NCBI RefSeq assembly: GCF_000020325.1
Contig: NC_010730.1
Coordinates: 360,001-424,000 of the forward strand
Source of the DNA: Sulfurihydrogenibium sp. YO3AOP1
GTDB lineage: Bacteria; Aquificota; Aquificia; Aquificales; Hydrogenothermaceae
Length of the DNA: 64,000 bases
Direction: 5' to 3'
Part shown: positions 9,618 to 18,781 of the stretch, piece by piece
How positions within the stretch are numbered: position 1 is the first letter of the stretch
How the letters are laid out: the number at the start of each line of letters is the position of its first letter
Made by a program: the position numbers and the translations under genes
Notes under the pieces: generated by a model
What the model was told of the DNA's origin: nothing
Databases searched by the model: none
Seen by the model: only the letters and a program-made list of their open reading frames with translations

Positions 9618-10276
9618 ATCTTAAGTATATATCCTAATCCTTTAACGGTTTTGATGTACTTACCTTTCGGGTCAAGCTTTTTTCTCAATCTGCTTATTAA
9701 AACTTCTATTACATTGCTGTCAGGAGATCCTTCCCATCCGTATAAGCTTTGTTCTATATAAGTTTTAGAAAGAATTCTGTTAGACTTTAGGGCGAGCATC
9801 ATTAAAAGTTTTAGCTCCATAGCTGTAAGCTCCACATCTTTACCTTTCACTTTCACATTTTGATTAACTAAGTCTACTTCAACATCACCAAAGGAGACCA
9901 TGCCTTTGCTTACATTATGATAGCGTCTTATTAAAGCTTTTATTCTTGCAACAAGCTCTTGAAAATCAAACGGCTTTGCAAGATAATCATCAGCTCCTGC
10001 ATTCAGTCCTTTTATTTTGTCTTCAACAGAACCTTTAGCGGTGAGTATCAAAACTGGAGTGCAAATTCCACGATTTCTTAAGCTTTCTAGAATGCTTAGA
10101 CCATCCTTTTCAGGAAGCATCAAATCTAAAACTATCACTTCATAGTTTTCTGTATTCAAGTACTCTTCTGCTGTAGCTCCATTAGAAACTAAGTCAACCA
10201 AAAATCCTTCCTCTTCAAGACCTTTCTTAATAAGCCTTCCTAAGGTTTTATCATCTTCTACCAATAAAAGTCTCAT
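9614..10276 (-). CDS. OmpR/PhoB-family response regulator
   Basis: A 220-residue regulator. The receiver domain has acidic residues EDD near 7-9, the phosphorylation Asp in LDLMLPEKDG near 51, a conserved Thr/Lys in LTAKG, and GADDYLAKPF. The C-terminal winged helix begins at about residue 125, with the trans-activation region VIEVLISRLRKKLD and the wing IKTVKGLGYIL. It is the first gene of the efflux operon, and its product is phosphorylated by the kinase encoded next to it. No sharp direct-repeat operator was identified upstream at 10277-10340. Confidence 0.93.
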   Translation of the reverse strand: MRLLLVEDDKTLGRLIKKGLEEEGFLVDLVSNGATAEEYLNTENYEVIVLDLMLPEKDGLSILESLRNRGICTPVLILTAKGSVEDKIKGLNAGADDYLAKPFDFQELVARIKALIRRYHNVSKGMVSFGDVEVDLVNQNVKVKGKDVELTAMELKLLMMLALKSNRILSKTYIEQSLYGWEGSPDSNVIEVLISRLRKKLDPKGKYIKTVKGLGYILKI

Positions 10277-10987
10277 GGTTTTCTTCCAGGGCTCAATTTA
10301 TATGTTAAAGTATTTTATCAAAGTAAAACTTCAAATTTTAAAATGAAAGTTAATCAACTCCCGTCATTCACCTCTTACACAAGGTCAGGTCATGAGCTAC
10401 TTATGAGCGGGCAATCCATGAATTGCCCAACATCAATCTCCCACTTTTAACATTCTAGCTACGGCAAAGAATCTTGTGTAATCTATTGAATTTTTTCACT
10501 CAAGATACGAGCAAACGGTTTAAATTTTTGACTATAAAAATTTGAATTTATCCGGAGATGAAGACTATAGAGTATGTAAAAATGTTAGAGTGTGTGATAA
10601 CGAGCAAAAAAACAAGTTATTGAGGCAATAAATTCTTAGATAAATAATTTTAATCTTACAAGTAATAGGAAAAAGTTAAAACTTTTATCGCTTGTCTATG
10701 ATGCATATACTATTGGTTATAACTTTTTTAGTAAAAGTAAACTACGTAGGTAATTTCACATTCCAGAGATAATATGTTTTTTGATTTTTTTGAAAAATAA
10801 AAACAGAAAATTTTTCGCCTCACTTAGAATAGCGTACGAAAGGTTAATTAATAATTTTCAGGTTATGGTGAAATTTGGAATGCTCTTGTTATATCAATCC
10901 AATAATTCAAGCCAAAATATAAAAAATGTATTTTCTATCTTTACAGTTAGCAATTATTAACTTAAAATATTGTAGGAGGTTTTAAAT
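10277..10987. other. 711 bp gap: decayed repeats and coding-like remnants
   Basis: The region divides the divergent efflux operon and DHH gene. It holds a GGGCAATCCATGAATTGCCC palindrome at 10409-10428 and a worn REP-like arm at about 10451-10476 (ACATTCTAGCTACGGC...AAGAATCTT). Two short open stretches on the plus strand look compositionally coding: one ending at about 10631, including CKNVRVCDNEQKNKLLRQ, and one at about 10640-10752, including LLSLVYDAYTIGYNFFSKSK. They are in different frames, have no start site and match no family I recognise, so I do not call a gene. Confidence 0.5.
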
Positions 10988-11839
10988 ATGAAAATTATCG
11001 GACTTTATCATAAAAATTGTACAGACGGAACTACAGCGGCGGCAGTGATACTAAAAAAATTTCCGGATGCAACCGTCATTCCAATAGAACACAACTTCAA
11101 AGGTGAAGATTTTGAGCAAATACTTGGGCAGATAGATGAAAATACAATAGTCTATATTGTAGATTTTGCATTAAAACCAGAGTATTTAAACAAAGTTTTA
11201 GAAAAAGCCAAGAAAGTAATAAATTTAGACCATCACATCAGCATAAAAAACATATTGGAGGAGATAAAAGACCCAAAATTTGAATTTATATTTGATAATG
11301 ACAAATCAGGAGCATCTTTAACTTGGCATTATCTATTTAATACTGAGCCGCCAGAAATAATAAAATATGTAGAAGATAAAGATATATGGAAATGGCAGTA
11401 TGGAGATATAACAAAATATGTTAATGATTATCTATTCCTAATCACCAATAAACCAGAAGAGGTAAAAGAGCTTTTAGATAAAGATATTACAGAAATTATA
11501 GAAAAAGGTAAAATAATAAATCAGTATACAACTTATTTAATCAACACCTTTGTAGAAAAAGCCAAAGACCTGTTTATAAAAGTAGGAAATTACAAAGTAA
11601 GAGTATACAACACTGGTTTATTTCAGTCTGAAATTGGAAATTTATTAGCTACTAGGTATAATGAAGCTGTTTGTCTTTTTTCAATCAATGGCGATTATGT
11701 GAAGTTGAGTTTTAGAAGTCTTGATAATCATAATCCGTCGGCTTTAGACCTTGCAAAATTACTAAATGGTGGCGGTCATAGAAATGCTGCTGGTGCATCT
11801 GTAAGCATTAACGAATTTTGCAGCATGATTATGATGTAG
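10988..11839 (+). CDS. DHH/DHHA1 phosphoesterase (nanoRNase-like)
   Basis: A 283-residue DHH-superfamily hydrolase. The N-terminal metal site has HKNCTDGTTAA (residues 8-18), a middle Asp in VYIVDFAL and the name motif LDHH at about 79-82. The DHHA1 domain ends with GGGHRNAAGAS at about 261-271, which binds the substrate phosphate. Enzymes of this type degrade short oligoribonucleotides, cyclic dinucleotide products or pAp. Which one applies is not decided here. A strong GGAGGT site precedes the ATG, and the TetR gene begins 10 bp after the stop. Confidence 0.8.
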   Translation: MKIIGLYHKNCTDGTTAAAVILKKFPDATVIPIEHNFKGEDFEQILGQIDENTIVYIVDFALKPEYLNKVLEKAKKVINLDHHISIKNILEEIKDPKFEFIFDNDKSGASLTWHYLFNTEPPEIIKYVEDKDIWKWQYGDITKYVNDYLFLITNKPEEVKELLDKDITEIIEKGKIINQYTTYLINTFVEKAKDLFIKVGNYKVRVYNTGLFQSEIGNLLATRYNEAVCLFSINGDYVKLSFRSLDNHNPSALDLAKLLNGGGHRNAAGASVSINEFCSMIMM

Positions 11840-11849
11840 GAGGAATTTT

Positions 11850-12437
11850 ATGGTAGAAGAGCTATCTACAAGAGAAAAAATAATATTAGCAGGAGCTGAA
11901 ATAATAATCCATGAAGGATTAAAACGATTTACAGCAAAGAATATTGCCAATAAAATAGGCATCACCGATGCAGCCATCTATAAACATTTTCCTTCCTTAG
12001 ATGCTATAGTAGTAGAAATTATCAATAGATATATATCTCGGTGTTCTCAAAGCGTTGACAGAGCAAAAGAGTTAGGACTTTCTACAGAAGAAACTTTAAA
12101 ACAAGTAATGAGAGAACATATAAAAGTATTGGAAGAAACAAAAGGGGCTGTTCCTGTTTTATGCTTCGAATTTAGCAGGTCTGGAAATAAAAAGTTTTTT
12201 GATATACTTCATAACTTTGTTGAAGATTACAAAAAGAAACTTTCTGAGATTATTAAAAAAGGTCAAGAAGAAGGATTTGTAAGAGAAGATATTGACCCAT
12301 CTGAAACAGCAATGCTTTTTGTAGGACTAATACAGGCAAAAGTTTTTGCGTATGTAATGGAAAGAAGAGAAGGACCAATAATCAAAGACCCAGATCAGTT
12401 AATCTCAGAATTATTCTATGGAATCATTAAAAAATGA
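11850..12437 (+). CDS. TetR/AcrR-family transcriptional regulator
   Basis: A 195-residue protein with a TetR-type helix-turn-helix at about residues 25-50 ([23 protein letters not shown]) and an all-helical ligand domain after it. It begins 10 bp after the DHH gene behind an AGGAGG site, and its last 4 bp overlap dtd, so it is read as part of a DHH-tetR-dtd unit. Neither ligand nor operator is evident. Members of the AcrR/FadR-like group often regulate lipid or efflux genes. Confidence 0.85.
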   Translation: MVEELSTREKIILAGAEIIIHEGLKRFTAKNIANKIGITDAAIYKHFPSLDAIVVEIINRYISRCSQSVDRAKELGLSTEETLKQVMREHIKVLEETKGAVPVLCFEFSRSGNKKFFDILHNFVEDYKKKLSEIIKKGQEEGFVREDIDPSETAMLFVGLIQAKVFAYVMERREGPIIKDPDQLISELFYGIIKK

Positions 12438-12877
12438 TTGCGGTAGTTCAAAGAGTTACAAAGTCAAGCGTTGAAGTAGACGGTAAGGTTGTAGGAGAAA
12501 TAAGAAAAGGAGTTAATATACTTCTTGGGGTAGCCGAAGATGACACAGAAGAAGATATAAATAAGTTAGTTAATAAAATTGTTTATTTAAGAATGTTTGA
12601 AGATGAGGATAAAAAGATGAATTATTCGCTTCTTGATATCAACGGAGAAGCTCTTATTATTTCTCAGTTTACACTTCTTGCTAATTTAAAGAAAGGAAGA
12701 AGACCATCTTTTGAATATGCTGCCAAGCCAGATAAAGCTAAAGCTTTATATGAAAAATTTGTAGAAGAGTTTTCTAAATATGTGAAAGTTCAAACAGGTA
12801 TTTTTGGTGCTGATATGAAAGTTTATATTTTAAACGATGGACCAGTAACATTCATCCTTGATTCAAAACAGTTATAA
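12434..12877 (+). CDS. dtd: D-aminoacyl-tRNA deacylase
   Basis: The 147-residue product matches the full length of the DTD family. It starts [17 protein letters not shown] and holds the two hallmark motifs SQFTLLA (residues 77-83) and GPVTFILD (135-142), which build the chirality-proofreading pocket at the dimer interface. It removes D-amino acids, and glycine, mis-attached to tRNA. It overlaps the TetR gene by 4 bp (ATGA) and converges on a small membrane-protein gene 2 bp away. Confidence 0.95.
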   Translation: MIAVVQRVTKSSVEVDGKVVGEIRKGVNILLGVAEDDTEEDINKLVNKIVYLRMFEDEDKKMNYSLLDINGEALIISQFTLLANLKKGRRPSFEYAAKPDKAKALYEKFVEEFSKYVKVQTGIFGADMKVYILNDGPVTFILDSKQL

Positions 12878-12879
12878 CC

Positions 12880-13104
12880 CTATCTTCTAAACCAAGGCTT
12901 TTTCTCACCTTTGCCTTCTCTTGGTGGAAATACGCTTCTATATAGATTCTTCCAAAAAACTTTTGCTCTTGTAGATTTATAACTCCAAATAGTTACAGCT
13001 ACCGAAAGAATAATCCACAAAGGAATAAAAATCTTTATTAATACATTAGTAGCCTCTTTTTCCATTTGATTAAATGCTGAAGGGTCAATCATTCTTAGCT
13101 CCAT
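12880..13104 (-). CDS. small single-pass membrane protein, unknown function
   Basis: A 74-residue product with one hydrophobic helix at about residues 24-43 (IKIFIPLWIILSVAVTIWSY), followed by a strongly basic tail (RAKVFWKNLYRSVFPPREGKGEKK) that would remain cytoplasmic. It could instead start at the internal Met in MIDPSAFN. It ends 2 bp from the convergent dtd stop. I recognise no family. Composition and position support a real gene. Confidence 0.55.
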   Translation of the reverse strand: MELRMIDPSAFNQMEKEATNVLIKIFIPLWIILSVAVTIWSYKSTRAKVFWKNLYRSVFPPREGKGEKKPWFRR

Positions 13105-13490
13105 TTTTATTTTATAGTCTTGTCAATAATAATAATAAGATAAATAGTAAGATTTTTCAATATACGTCGGGTGAGAAATTCAATAAAAGTAGGAGATTCT
13201 TCTCGCAGCTGTAGAATGATAACTTTAATTTTGTAAGGGCGATTCATGAATCGCCCCCCACTTTTCACTTTTATTTGTCATCCTGAGGACGTAAGTCCGA
13301 AGGATCTCCTGTTAAAAAAAGCAAGAAAGTGATGGGTGAAAGTGGGGAGATTCTTTAACGACTGCAGAATAAAGTTCAAGAACTTAATTAATTCTTGACT
13401 TAGTCAAAATTTTAAAGCACTCTCATACACCAACTTGAGAATAGCTGAAAATAAGCATATAATTATTTAAAAACTTACAGAGGTTAAAGT
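13105..13490. repeat. 386 bp gap filled with REP-like and palindromic repeats
   Basis: From left to right: a MITE-type terminus ATACGTCGGGTGAGAAATTC at about 13162-13181, a REP-like arm with GAGATTCTTC...GTAGAATGAT at about 13192-13220, the perfect palindrome GGGCGATTCATGAATCGCCC at 13237-13256, and a complete second-type REP unit (GTCATCCTGAGG...CCGAAGGATCTC) at 13277-13308 with the inner palindrome GGACGTAAGTCC. A worn arm follows at about 13347-13372. The remaining part is the topA promoter region. Confidence 0.8.
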
Positions 13491-15542
13491 TTGAGCGAAA
13501 AGAAAATAGTTATTGTAGAATCACCAAAAAAAGCAAAAGAGATATCACACTTTTTAGGAAAAGATTTTATTGTGAAAGCAACAGTAGGGCACTTTAAAGA
13601 CCTTCCAGAAAATGAAATGGGAGTTGACTTAAACACATATGAGCCAAAATTTGTAATAAAATCTCAAAATCATAAAAAAATCTTATCAGAAATAAAAAAA
13701 TTGGCAGAAAAATCTGAAGTAATCATAGCAACTGACCCAGATAGAGAAGGATATGCTATAGGATTTTTTATGTATGAAGAATTAAAGAAAAAAGCAAAGG
13801 AAGTAAAAAGAGCTGAATTTCATGAAATTACTAAGGAGCATATTAAAGAAAAAATAAAAAACGCAGTTCCATTTGAAAAAACAAATTTTGGATTATTTAA
13901 TGCGTTTCTTGGAAGAAGGGTTGGAGACAGGATTGTTGGTTATACATTATCACCGATAGCATCAAGAGAGATAGGTGGAAGATTCAGCGTCGGTAGAGTT
14001 CAGTCTCCAGCTGTAAGATTGATAGTAGAAAGAGAAATAGAAATTCAAAATTTCAAGCCAACGCCGTACTATGTGTTATCTGCTGTTTTACGTGCAACGT
14101 CTCACGTCTCACCTCTCACGTTTACAGCTATTTATGAAAATCCAAAAATAGAAAACAAAGAAGAAGCAGAAAAAATCTATGCAGATATAAAAGATGAGAA
14201 AATAGCTACTATAAAGAAAGTAGAAAAAAAGCAAGTAAAACAATCCCCAAAACCACCATTTACAACTTCTACACTCCAGCAAACCGCTAGCACAGTTTAT
14301 AGATTTGCTCCAGAAAAAACGATGATGTTAGCCCAAGACCTTTTTGAAAGCGGACTTATTACATACCACAGAACAGACAGCGTGAGAATAAGTGAAAAAG
14401 CTATAGATGGAATTAGAAATCTAATAAACAAAGAGTTTGGTAAAGATTATCTGCCGGAAAAAATAAGAGTTTACAAATCAAAAAATACACAAGCAGATGC
14501 CCATGAAGCCATAAGAATCACCCATTTTGTAAACTTAGAAGAACAAAAAAAGCTTATTAAAGAAAAAGGTTTATCAGAAGACCATTTTAAACTGTTAAAG
14601 CTTATCTATGAGAGAACAGTAGCATCTCAGATGGCTGATGCAATTTTTGAAAGAACAAGTGCGGCTGTTGATATAAAAGGCTATACATTTAAAGCCAGTG
14701 GCTCAATCTTAAAATTTAAAGGTTATAAGGCTGTTTATGATTTAGAAGAAGAGGAAGATAAAGAAGAAAATCAAAAACTACCAGATTTAAAAAATAAAGA
14801 TGTCTTAACGCTTGAAAAAATAAATTTGGAAGAAAAATTTACAAAACCACCGGCAAGATACACAGAAGGCGGACTTGTCAAAAAATTGGAAGAGCTTGGT
14901 ATAGGTAGACCTTCAACCTATGCAACGATAATAAAAACTATAAAAGAAAGAGGTTATGTAGTTAAGGAAAATGGAAGTTTAAGACCAACAGAAAACGCCT
15001 TTCATCTGATTGAATATTTAAACACTCGCTACAATTGGGTGATAGATTACTCTTTTACAAAGAAAATGGAAGATTTTCTTGATAAAGTAGAAGAGAATAA
15101 AAAAGATTGGAAAGAGTTTGTAAAACAGCTTCATGAAAAATCAGGTTCAAAACAAAATGTGAAAATATCAAAGAAAATGCTTGATTATGCAAAAGATTTA
15201 GCAGAAAAACATGGCAAAAGCATAGAAGAGATAAAAGATGACCCAGAAAAACTAAAAGAGTTTATCGATGCTCACGCTGAAAAAAATCCATCTCAAAAAC
15301 AAATAGAATACGCAAAAAGTTTGGCTGAAAAAACGGGCTTGAAACTAACAGAGAAAGAGCTTTTAGATAGAAAATTGCTTACAAAATGGATAAATAAAGC
15401 AAAGAAAGAAATGATGAAAAACTACCAGTTGTCAGAAAAACAAAAAAATGTTTTAATAAAGTATGGTAGAGAAGATTTGGTTAACAATCCGGTCCAAGCT
15501 TTAAAGTTTATAAAAAGTAAGCTTTCAAGATATAAAAAATAA
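13491..15542 (+). CDS. topA: DNA topoisomerase I (type IA)
   Basis: A 683-residue type IA topoisomerase that relaxes negative supercoils through a 5'-phosphotyrosine. The TOPRIM domain begins IVIVESPKKAKEI and includes DPDREGYAIG. The active-site Tyr is in GLITYHRTDS at about residue 294. RPSTYATIIKTIKERGYV is also conserved. The TTG start at 13491 has an AGAGG site upstream. The C-terminus after about 560 has no Cys4 zinc fingers. Instead it has three helical repeats of the type SQKQIEYAKSLAEKTGL. Near residues 203-210 a short stretch (RATSHVSPL), encoded by reiterated TCTCACGT-like bases, looks inserted. Confidence 0.93.
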   Translation: MSEKKIVIVESPKKAKEISHFLGKDFIVKATVGHFKDLPENEMGVDLNTYEPKFVIKSQNHKKILSEIKKLAEKSEVIIATDPDREGYAIGFFMYEELKKKAKEVKRAEFHEITKEHIKEKIKNAVPFEKTNFGLFNAFLGRRVGDRIVGYTLSPIASREIGGRFSVGRVQSPAVRLIVEREIEIQNFKPTPYYVLSAVLRATSHVSPLTFTAIYENPKIENKEEAEKIYADIKDEKIATIKKVEKKQVKQSPKPPFTTSTLQQTASTVYRFAPEKTMMLAQDLFESGLITYHRTDSVRISEKAIDGIRNLINKEFGKDYLPEKIRVYKSKNTQADAHEAIRITHFVNLEEQKKLIKEKGLSEDHFKLLKLIYERTVASQMADAIFERTSAAVDIKGYTFKASGSILKFKGYKAVYDLEEEEDKEENQKLPDLKNKDVLTLEKINLEEKFTKPPARYTEGGLVKKLEELGIGRPSTYATIIKTIKERGYVVKENGSLRPTENAFHLIEYLNTRYNWVIDYSFTKKMEDFLDKVEENKKDWKEFVKQLHEKSGSKQNVKISKKMLDYAKDLAEKHGKSIEEIKDDPEKLKEFIDAHAEKNPSQKQIEYAKSLAEKTGLKLTEKELLDRKLLTKWINKAKKEMMKNYQLSEKQKNVLIKYGREDLVNNPVQALKFIKSKLSRYKK

Positions 15543-15545
15543 AAA

Positions 15546-15567
15546 GGGTCGGGATTGCTCCCGACCA
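15546..15567 (-). terminator. intrinsic-terminator-like hairpin, minus-strand orientation
   Basis: GGTCGGGATTGCTCCCGACC forms an 8 bp GC-rich stem with a 4-base loop just after the topA stop. The U-rich tail needed for termination lies on the minus strand (CCTTTTTATTTTTT across the end of topA), so it would stop transcription entering topA backwards. On the plus strand it is followed by a G-rich run and may only pause polymerase or protect the topA mRNA 3' end. Confidence 0.5.
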
Positions 15568-15572
15568 GGTAT

Positions 15573-15590
15573 GGAGGGGGAGGGAGGGGG
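15573..15590 (+). other. G-rich tract with quadruplex potential
   Basis: The 18-base run GGAGGGGGAGGGAGGGGG stands out in an AT-rich genome. It has several G tracts separated by single A, which can fold as a two- or three-layer G-quadruplex. It lies between the topA hairpin and gatC, about 80 bp before the gatC start. Any effect on expression is inference. Confidence 0.6.
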
Positions 15591-15669
15591 ATGCGAACTA
15601 AGTAATAACAATATATTAACATTCGAATATATTTAAAATGACAAAAATCATATCTTAGAGAGGTGAAAA

Positions 15670-15969
15670 ATGACAAATCAAATAGAAAAAGAGTTAATTG
15701 AAAAAGTAGCAAAATTATCAAACTTGAAATTAAAAGAAGAAGAGATAGAGTTATTTTCAAATCAGTTTAAAGATATTTTGAGTTTTATAGATAAGCTAAA
15801 TGAGGTTGATGTAAAAGATACATTGCCATTTTATGAACTTCAAATTGAAGAAAAATCGGAAAGGGAAGATATTCCTACAGGCTCAATAACAAACGAAGAA
15901 GCAATAAAAAACGCACCACAAGCAAAAGGTGGATTTTTTGTTGTTCCAAGAGTTGTTGGCGAAGAATAA
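15670..15969 (+). CDS. gatC: Asp/Glu-tRNA amidotransferase subunit C
   Basis: The 99-residue product fits GatC, which wraps around GatA in the GatCAB complex that converts misacylated Glu-tRNA(Gln) and Asp-tRNA(Asn). The family pattern is clear: VAKLSNLKLKEEEIELF near residues 13-29, then LSFIDKLNEVDVKDTLP, then a C-terminal FFVVPRVVGEE. A GAGAGGTG ribosome site lies just before the ATG. gatA and gatB are not in the window, so the complex is encoded at scattered loci. Confidence 0.9.
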   Translation: MTNQIEKELIEKVAKLSNLKLKEEEIELFSNQFKDILSFIDKLNEVDVKDTLPFYELQIEEKSEREDIPTGSITNEEAIKNAPQAKGGFFVVPRVVGEE

Positions 15970-16251
15970 AATTATAACCTTATATTGTTATTCAGCATCA
16001 ATGGTATAAATTATATTTGGCAGAAATACCTTGGATGGGAAATTAGTGATTTTTATAAAATTTAAAAAGGAGATCTTCGGACTTATGTCCTCAGGATGAC
16101 AGCGAAAATGGAAAAGTGGAAGAGTAGGGGCGATTCATGAATCGCCCTTACGAAAGTAAAGTATTGTCATTCTGAAGTAGGCGAATAATCTCCCCGATTT
16201 TTAGAAATTTTTATAACAATGATTTAAAAGTTTATATTTTAGGAGGCATCA
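15970..16251. repeat. REP/MITE repeat cluster upstream of recA
   Basis: A MITE-type left end (TTGGATGGGAAATTAGTG at about 16031) leads into a REP unit at 16070-16100 with the inner palindrome GGACTTATGTCC. Next come the perfect palindrome GGGCGATTCATGAATCGCCC at 16128-16147 and a REP arm (GTCATTCTGAAG...GAATAATCTC) at 16166-16192. The recA ribosome site AGGAGGC follows at about 16241. No gene lies here. Confidence 0.75.
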
Positions 16252-17271
16252 ATGGCTGTAGAAGAAAATTTAGAAGCAAAAAAGAAGGCTCTTGAAAGTG
16301 CTATTCTTCAAATAGAGAAAAGGTATGGAAAAGGCTCACTTATGACATTGTCTTCTGAAGGTATAAAATCTGTAGAAGTTATTCCAACAGGTTCTTTATC
16401 CTTAGATATAGCAACAGGGATCGGTGGAGTACCAAAAGGCAGAGTAATTGAAATATACGGTCCAGAATCTTCAGGAAAAACAACCTTAACACTACACATA
16501 ATAGCAGAAGCACAAAAAAAGGGTGGAAGAGCGGTATTTATCGATGCAGAGCATGCTTTTGACCCAAAATATGCAAAAGCGATTGGGGTAAATCTTGACG
16601 AACTCATAATTTCTCAACCAGATTATGGCGAACAAGCTATAGAAATAGCAGAGACATTAGTAAGAAGTAATGCTGTAGATGTAATAGTTATAGACTCTGT
16701 GGCTGCATTGGTTCCTAAAGCAGAAATTGAAGGAGATATCGAAGATTCTAACGTAGGTCTTCATGCAAGACTTATGTCTAAAGCTATGAGAGTATTAAAA
16801 GGGGCTGTAAACAAAAGCAATACTGCTCTTATTCTTATAAACCAAATCAGAGAAAAAGTCGGTGTTATGTTTGGAAATCCAGAAACAACAACAGGTGGTA
16901 GAGCTATCAAATTCTTTGCAGATATGAGAATGGAGGTTAGAAAAAGTGATATAAAAACCGATGGTGAAAAAGTTGGTAGCAGAGTAAAGGTTAAAGTTGT
17001 TAAAAATAAATTAGCACCTCCATTTAAAGAAGCAGAATTTGATGTTATATACGGAGAAGGTATTTCAAAGGAAGGAGAAATCCTTGATTTGGGAGAAGAG
17101 CTTGGTATAATTAAAAAAAGTGGAGCTTGGTATTCTTACAAGGATGAAAATGGCGAAGAAATAAAACTTGGTCAAGGTAAAGAAAAAGCAAGAGAATTTT
17201 TAAAACAAAATAAAGAATTAACCGAAAAGTTAGAACAGATAATTAAGGAGAGGACATTAAATGGAGCTTGA
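16252..17271 (+). CDS. recA: recombinase RecA
   Basis: The 339-residue product is a full-length RecA. The Walker A motif is [10 protein letters not shown] at about residues 66-75, followed by [10 protein letters not shown], a Walker [11 protein letters not shown], loop L1 ([18 protein letters not shown]) and the L2 region ending in [10 protein letters not shown]. It forms the strand-exchange filament and activates the SOS repressor where present. Its last 11 bp overlap the pilT-type gene, heading a run of seven plus-strand genes. Confidence 0.98.
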   Translation: MAVEENLEAKKKALESAILQIEKRYGKGSLMTLSSEGIKSVEVIPTGSLSLDIATGIGGVPKGRVIEIYGPESSGKTTLTLHIIAEAQKKGGRAVFIDAEHAFDPKYAKAIGVNLDELIISQPDYGEQAIEIAETLVRSNAVDVIVIDSVAALVPKAEIEGDIEDSNVGLHARLMSKAMRVLKGAVNKSNTALILINQIREKVGVMFGNPETTTGGRAIKFFADMRMEVRKSDIKTDGEKVGSRVKVKVVKNKLAPPFKEAEFDVIYGEGISKEGEILDLGEELGIIKKSGAWYSYKDENGEEIKLGQGKEKAREFLKQNKELTEKLEQIIKERTLNGA

Positions 17272-18379
17272 TGAAATTCTTACTAAAGCTGTAAAGTTAG
17301 GTGCATCAGATATACATTTAAAAGTTGCCAGTAAGCCAAAGGTCAGAATAAAGACAATTCTTCAAACTTTGGATGAGTATAATCCCATTACTGTTGAAGA
17401 TATGACAAATTTTATATCTAAAATTCTTGCAAAATCCGAAAATAAAAAAGCTGAGCTTATAAAAAATGGAGAGGTTGATATTTCTTATTCTATCCCAACT
17501 GTAAGCAGGTTTAGGGTAAATATTTATAGACAAAGAGGAACTTATGCTATTGCTTTAAGAGCTTTAAAAACAAACATTCCAAGATTTGAAGAACTTCTTC
17601 TGCCAGAAGTAATAAGAAAAATAGCTGAAGAAGCAAGGGGGTTAGTTCTTGTTACTGGTCCAACAGGTTCAGGTAAATCCACAACTTTAGCATCTATGTT
17701 AGATTACAGAAACGAAATTTTCGAGGAAACTATCATAACAATAGAAGACCCTATAGAATACGTTTTCAGAGATAAAAAAGCATATATTGTTCAAAGAGAG
17801 GTAGATTTGGATACACGAGACTTTAGCACTGGCTTAAGAGCTGCTTTACGTGAGGACCCAGATGTTATTATGGTTGGTGAGATGAGAGATTTAGAAACAA
17901 TTCAAACCGCTTTAAGAGCTGCAGAAACTGGACACTTCGTTTTATCCACATTACACACTCAAGACGCGAAAGACACAATAAGCAGGATAATAAATATGTT
18001 CCCTGGAGAAGAACAGAATCATTTAAGGATACTTTTAGCTGCCGTATTAAAAGCTGTTATATCTCAAAGATTAATACCAAGGAAAGATGGTAAAGGAGTT
18101 GTTCCAGCTGTTGAGGTCTTAATCAATACTGGAGCAATAACAGAATGTATTATGGATCCAGATAAACTCCTTTTAATAAATGATTATATGGAAAAAGGGA
18201 AAAAAATGTACGGAATGCAAACTTTTGACCAAGCAGTTGTAGACCTTTACAATCAGGGACTTATTTCTTATGAAGATGCACTCATGCATGCTTCAAATCC
18301 ATCGGATGTTGAATTAAAGATAAAAGGTATTACTGCGGGAGAAGATGAAGGATTAGATTTTGGTGGATTCACGTATTAA
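17261..18379 (+). CDS. pilT: type IV pilus retraction ATPase (PilT family)
   Basis: The 372-residue hexameric motor has an N-terminal PAS-like domain ([15 protein letters not shown]), Walker [13 protein letters not shown] at about residue 131, an Asp box (IEDPIEYVF), Walker B ([16 protein letters not shown]) and a His box ([15 protein letters not shown]). The AIRNLIRE-like C-terminal motif of classical PilT is not obvious, so PilU-like function is possible. It drives pilus depolymerisation for twitching and DNA uptake. It overlaps recA by 11 bp, and recX appears to start inside its 3' end. Confidence 0.93.
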   Translation: MELDEILTKAVKLGASDIHLKVASKPKVRIKTILQTLDEYNPITVEDMTNFISKILAKSENKKAELIKNGEVDISYSIPTVSRFRVNIYRQRGTYAIALRALKTNIPRFEELLLPEVIRKIAEEARGLVLVTGPTGSGKSTTLASMLDYRNEIFEETIITIEDPIEYVFRDKKAYIVQREVDLDTRDFSTGLRAALREDPDVIMVGEMRDLETIQTALRAAETGHFVLSTLHTQDAKDTISRIINMFPGEEQNHLRILLAAVLKAVISQRLIPRKDGKGVVPAVEVLINTGAITECIMDPDKLLLINDYMEKGKKMYGMQTFDQAVVDLYNQGLISYEDALMHASNPSDVELKIKGITAGEDEGLDFGGFTY

Positions 18380-18781
18380 ATCTTACGCTTTAAAGCTATT
18401 ATCAAAAAGAGATTACTTTGAAGAAGAGTTAAACCAAAAATTATTAAAAAAAGCTTTGATAAAGAAAAAATTGAAGAAGTTTTAGCATATTTAAAACAGC
18501 AAAATCTTTTAAATGATGAAAAATTAAAAGAAAGGCTTAAAGAGAAAAGTATTAATAAAGGTAAAAGCTCTTTAAAAATAAATCAAAAAATCTATCAGAA
18601 AACAGGAGAATTTATAGAAATTTCTGAAGATGAAGAGTTAGAAGCAGCCATAAATCTTCTTAAAAGGTCATTTAAAAAAGAAAAGACTTTTGAAAATGTG
18701 GTAAAATTTCTAAAGAACAGAGGATTTAGATACTCTGTAATTTCTAAGGTTACCAATAAATTCCTTAACGAGGAGTTATGA
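18363..18781 (+). pseudogene. recX: RecX-family regulator split by a -1 frame change at an A7 run
   Basis: Frame one starts at a GTG (18363) inside the pilT end and reads YALKLLSKRDYFEEELNQKLL, the RecX N-terminal signature, but stops at about 18485. The next frame, entered at the A7 run 18446-18452, continues KKSFDKEKIEEVLAYLKQQNLLNDEK and runs open to TGA at 18779-18781, overlapping the ribF ATG. Joined at A-AAA-AAA, the product is about 140 residues, normal for RecX, which restrains RecA filaments. The heptamer is a textbook -1 slippery site, so this may be programmed or slippage-rescued expression rather than a dead gene. A sequencing error is the third option. Confidence 0.75.
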
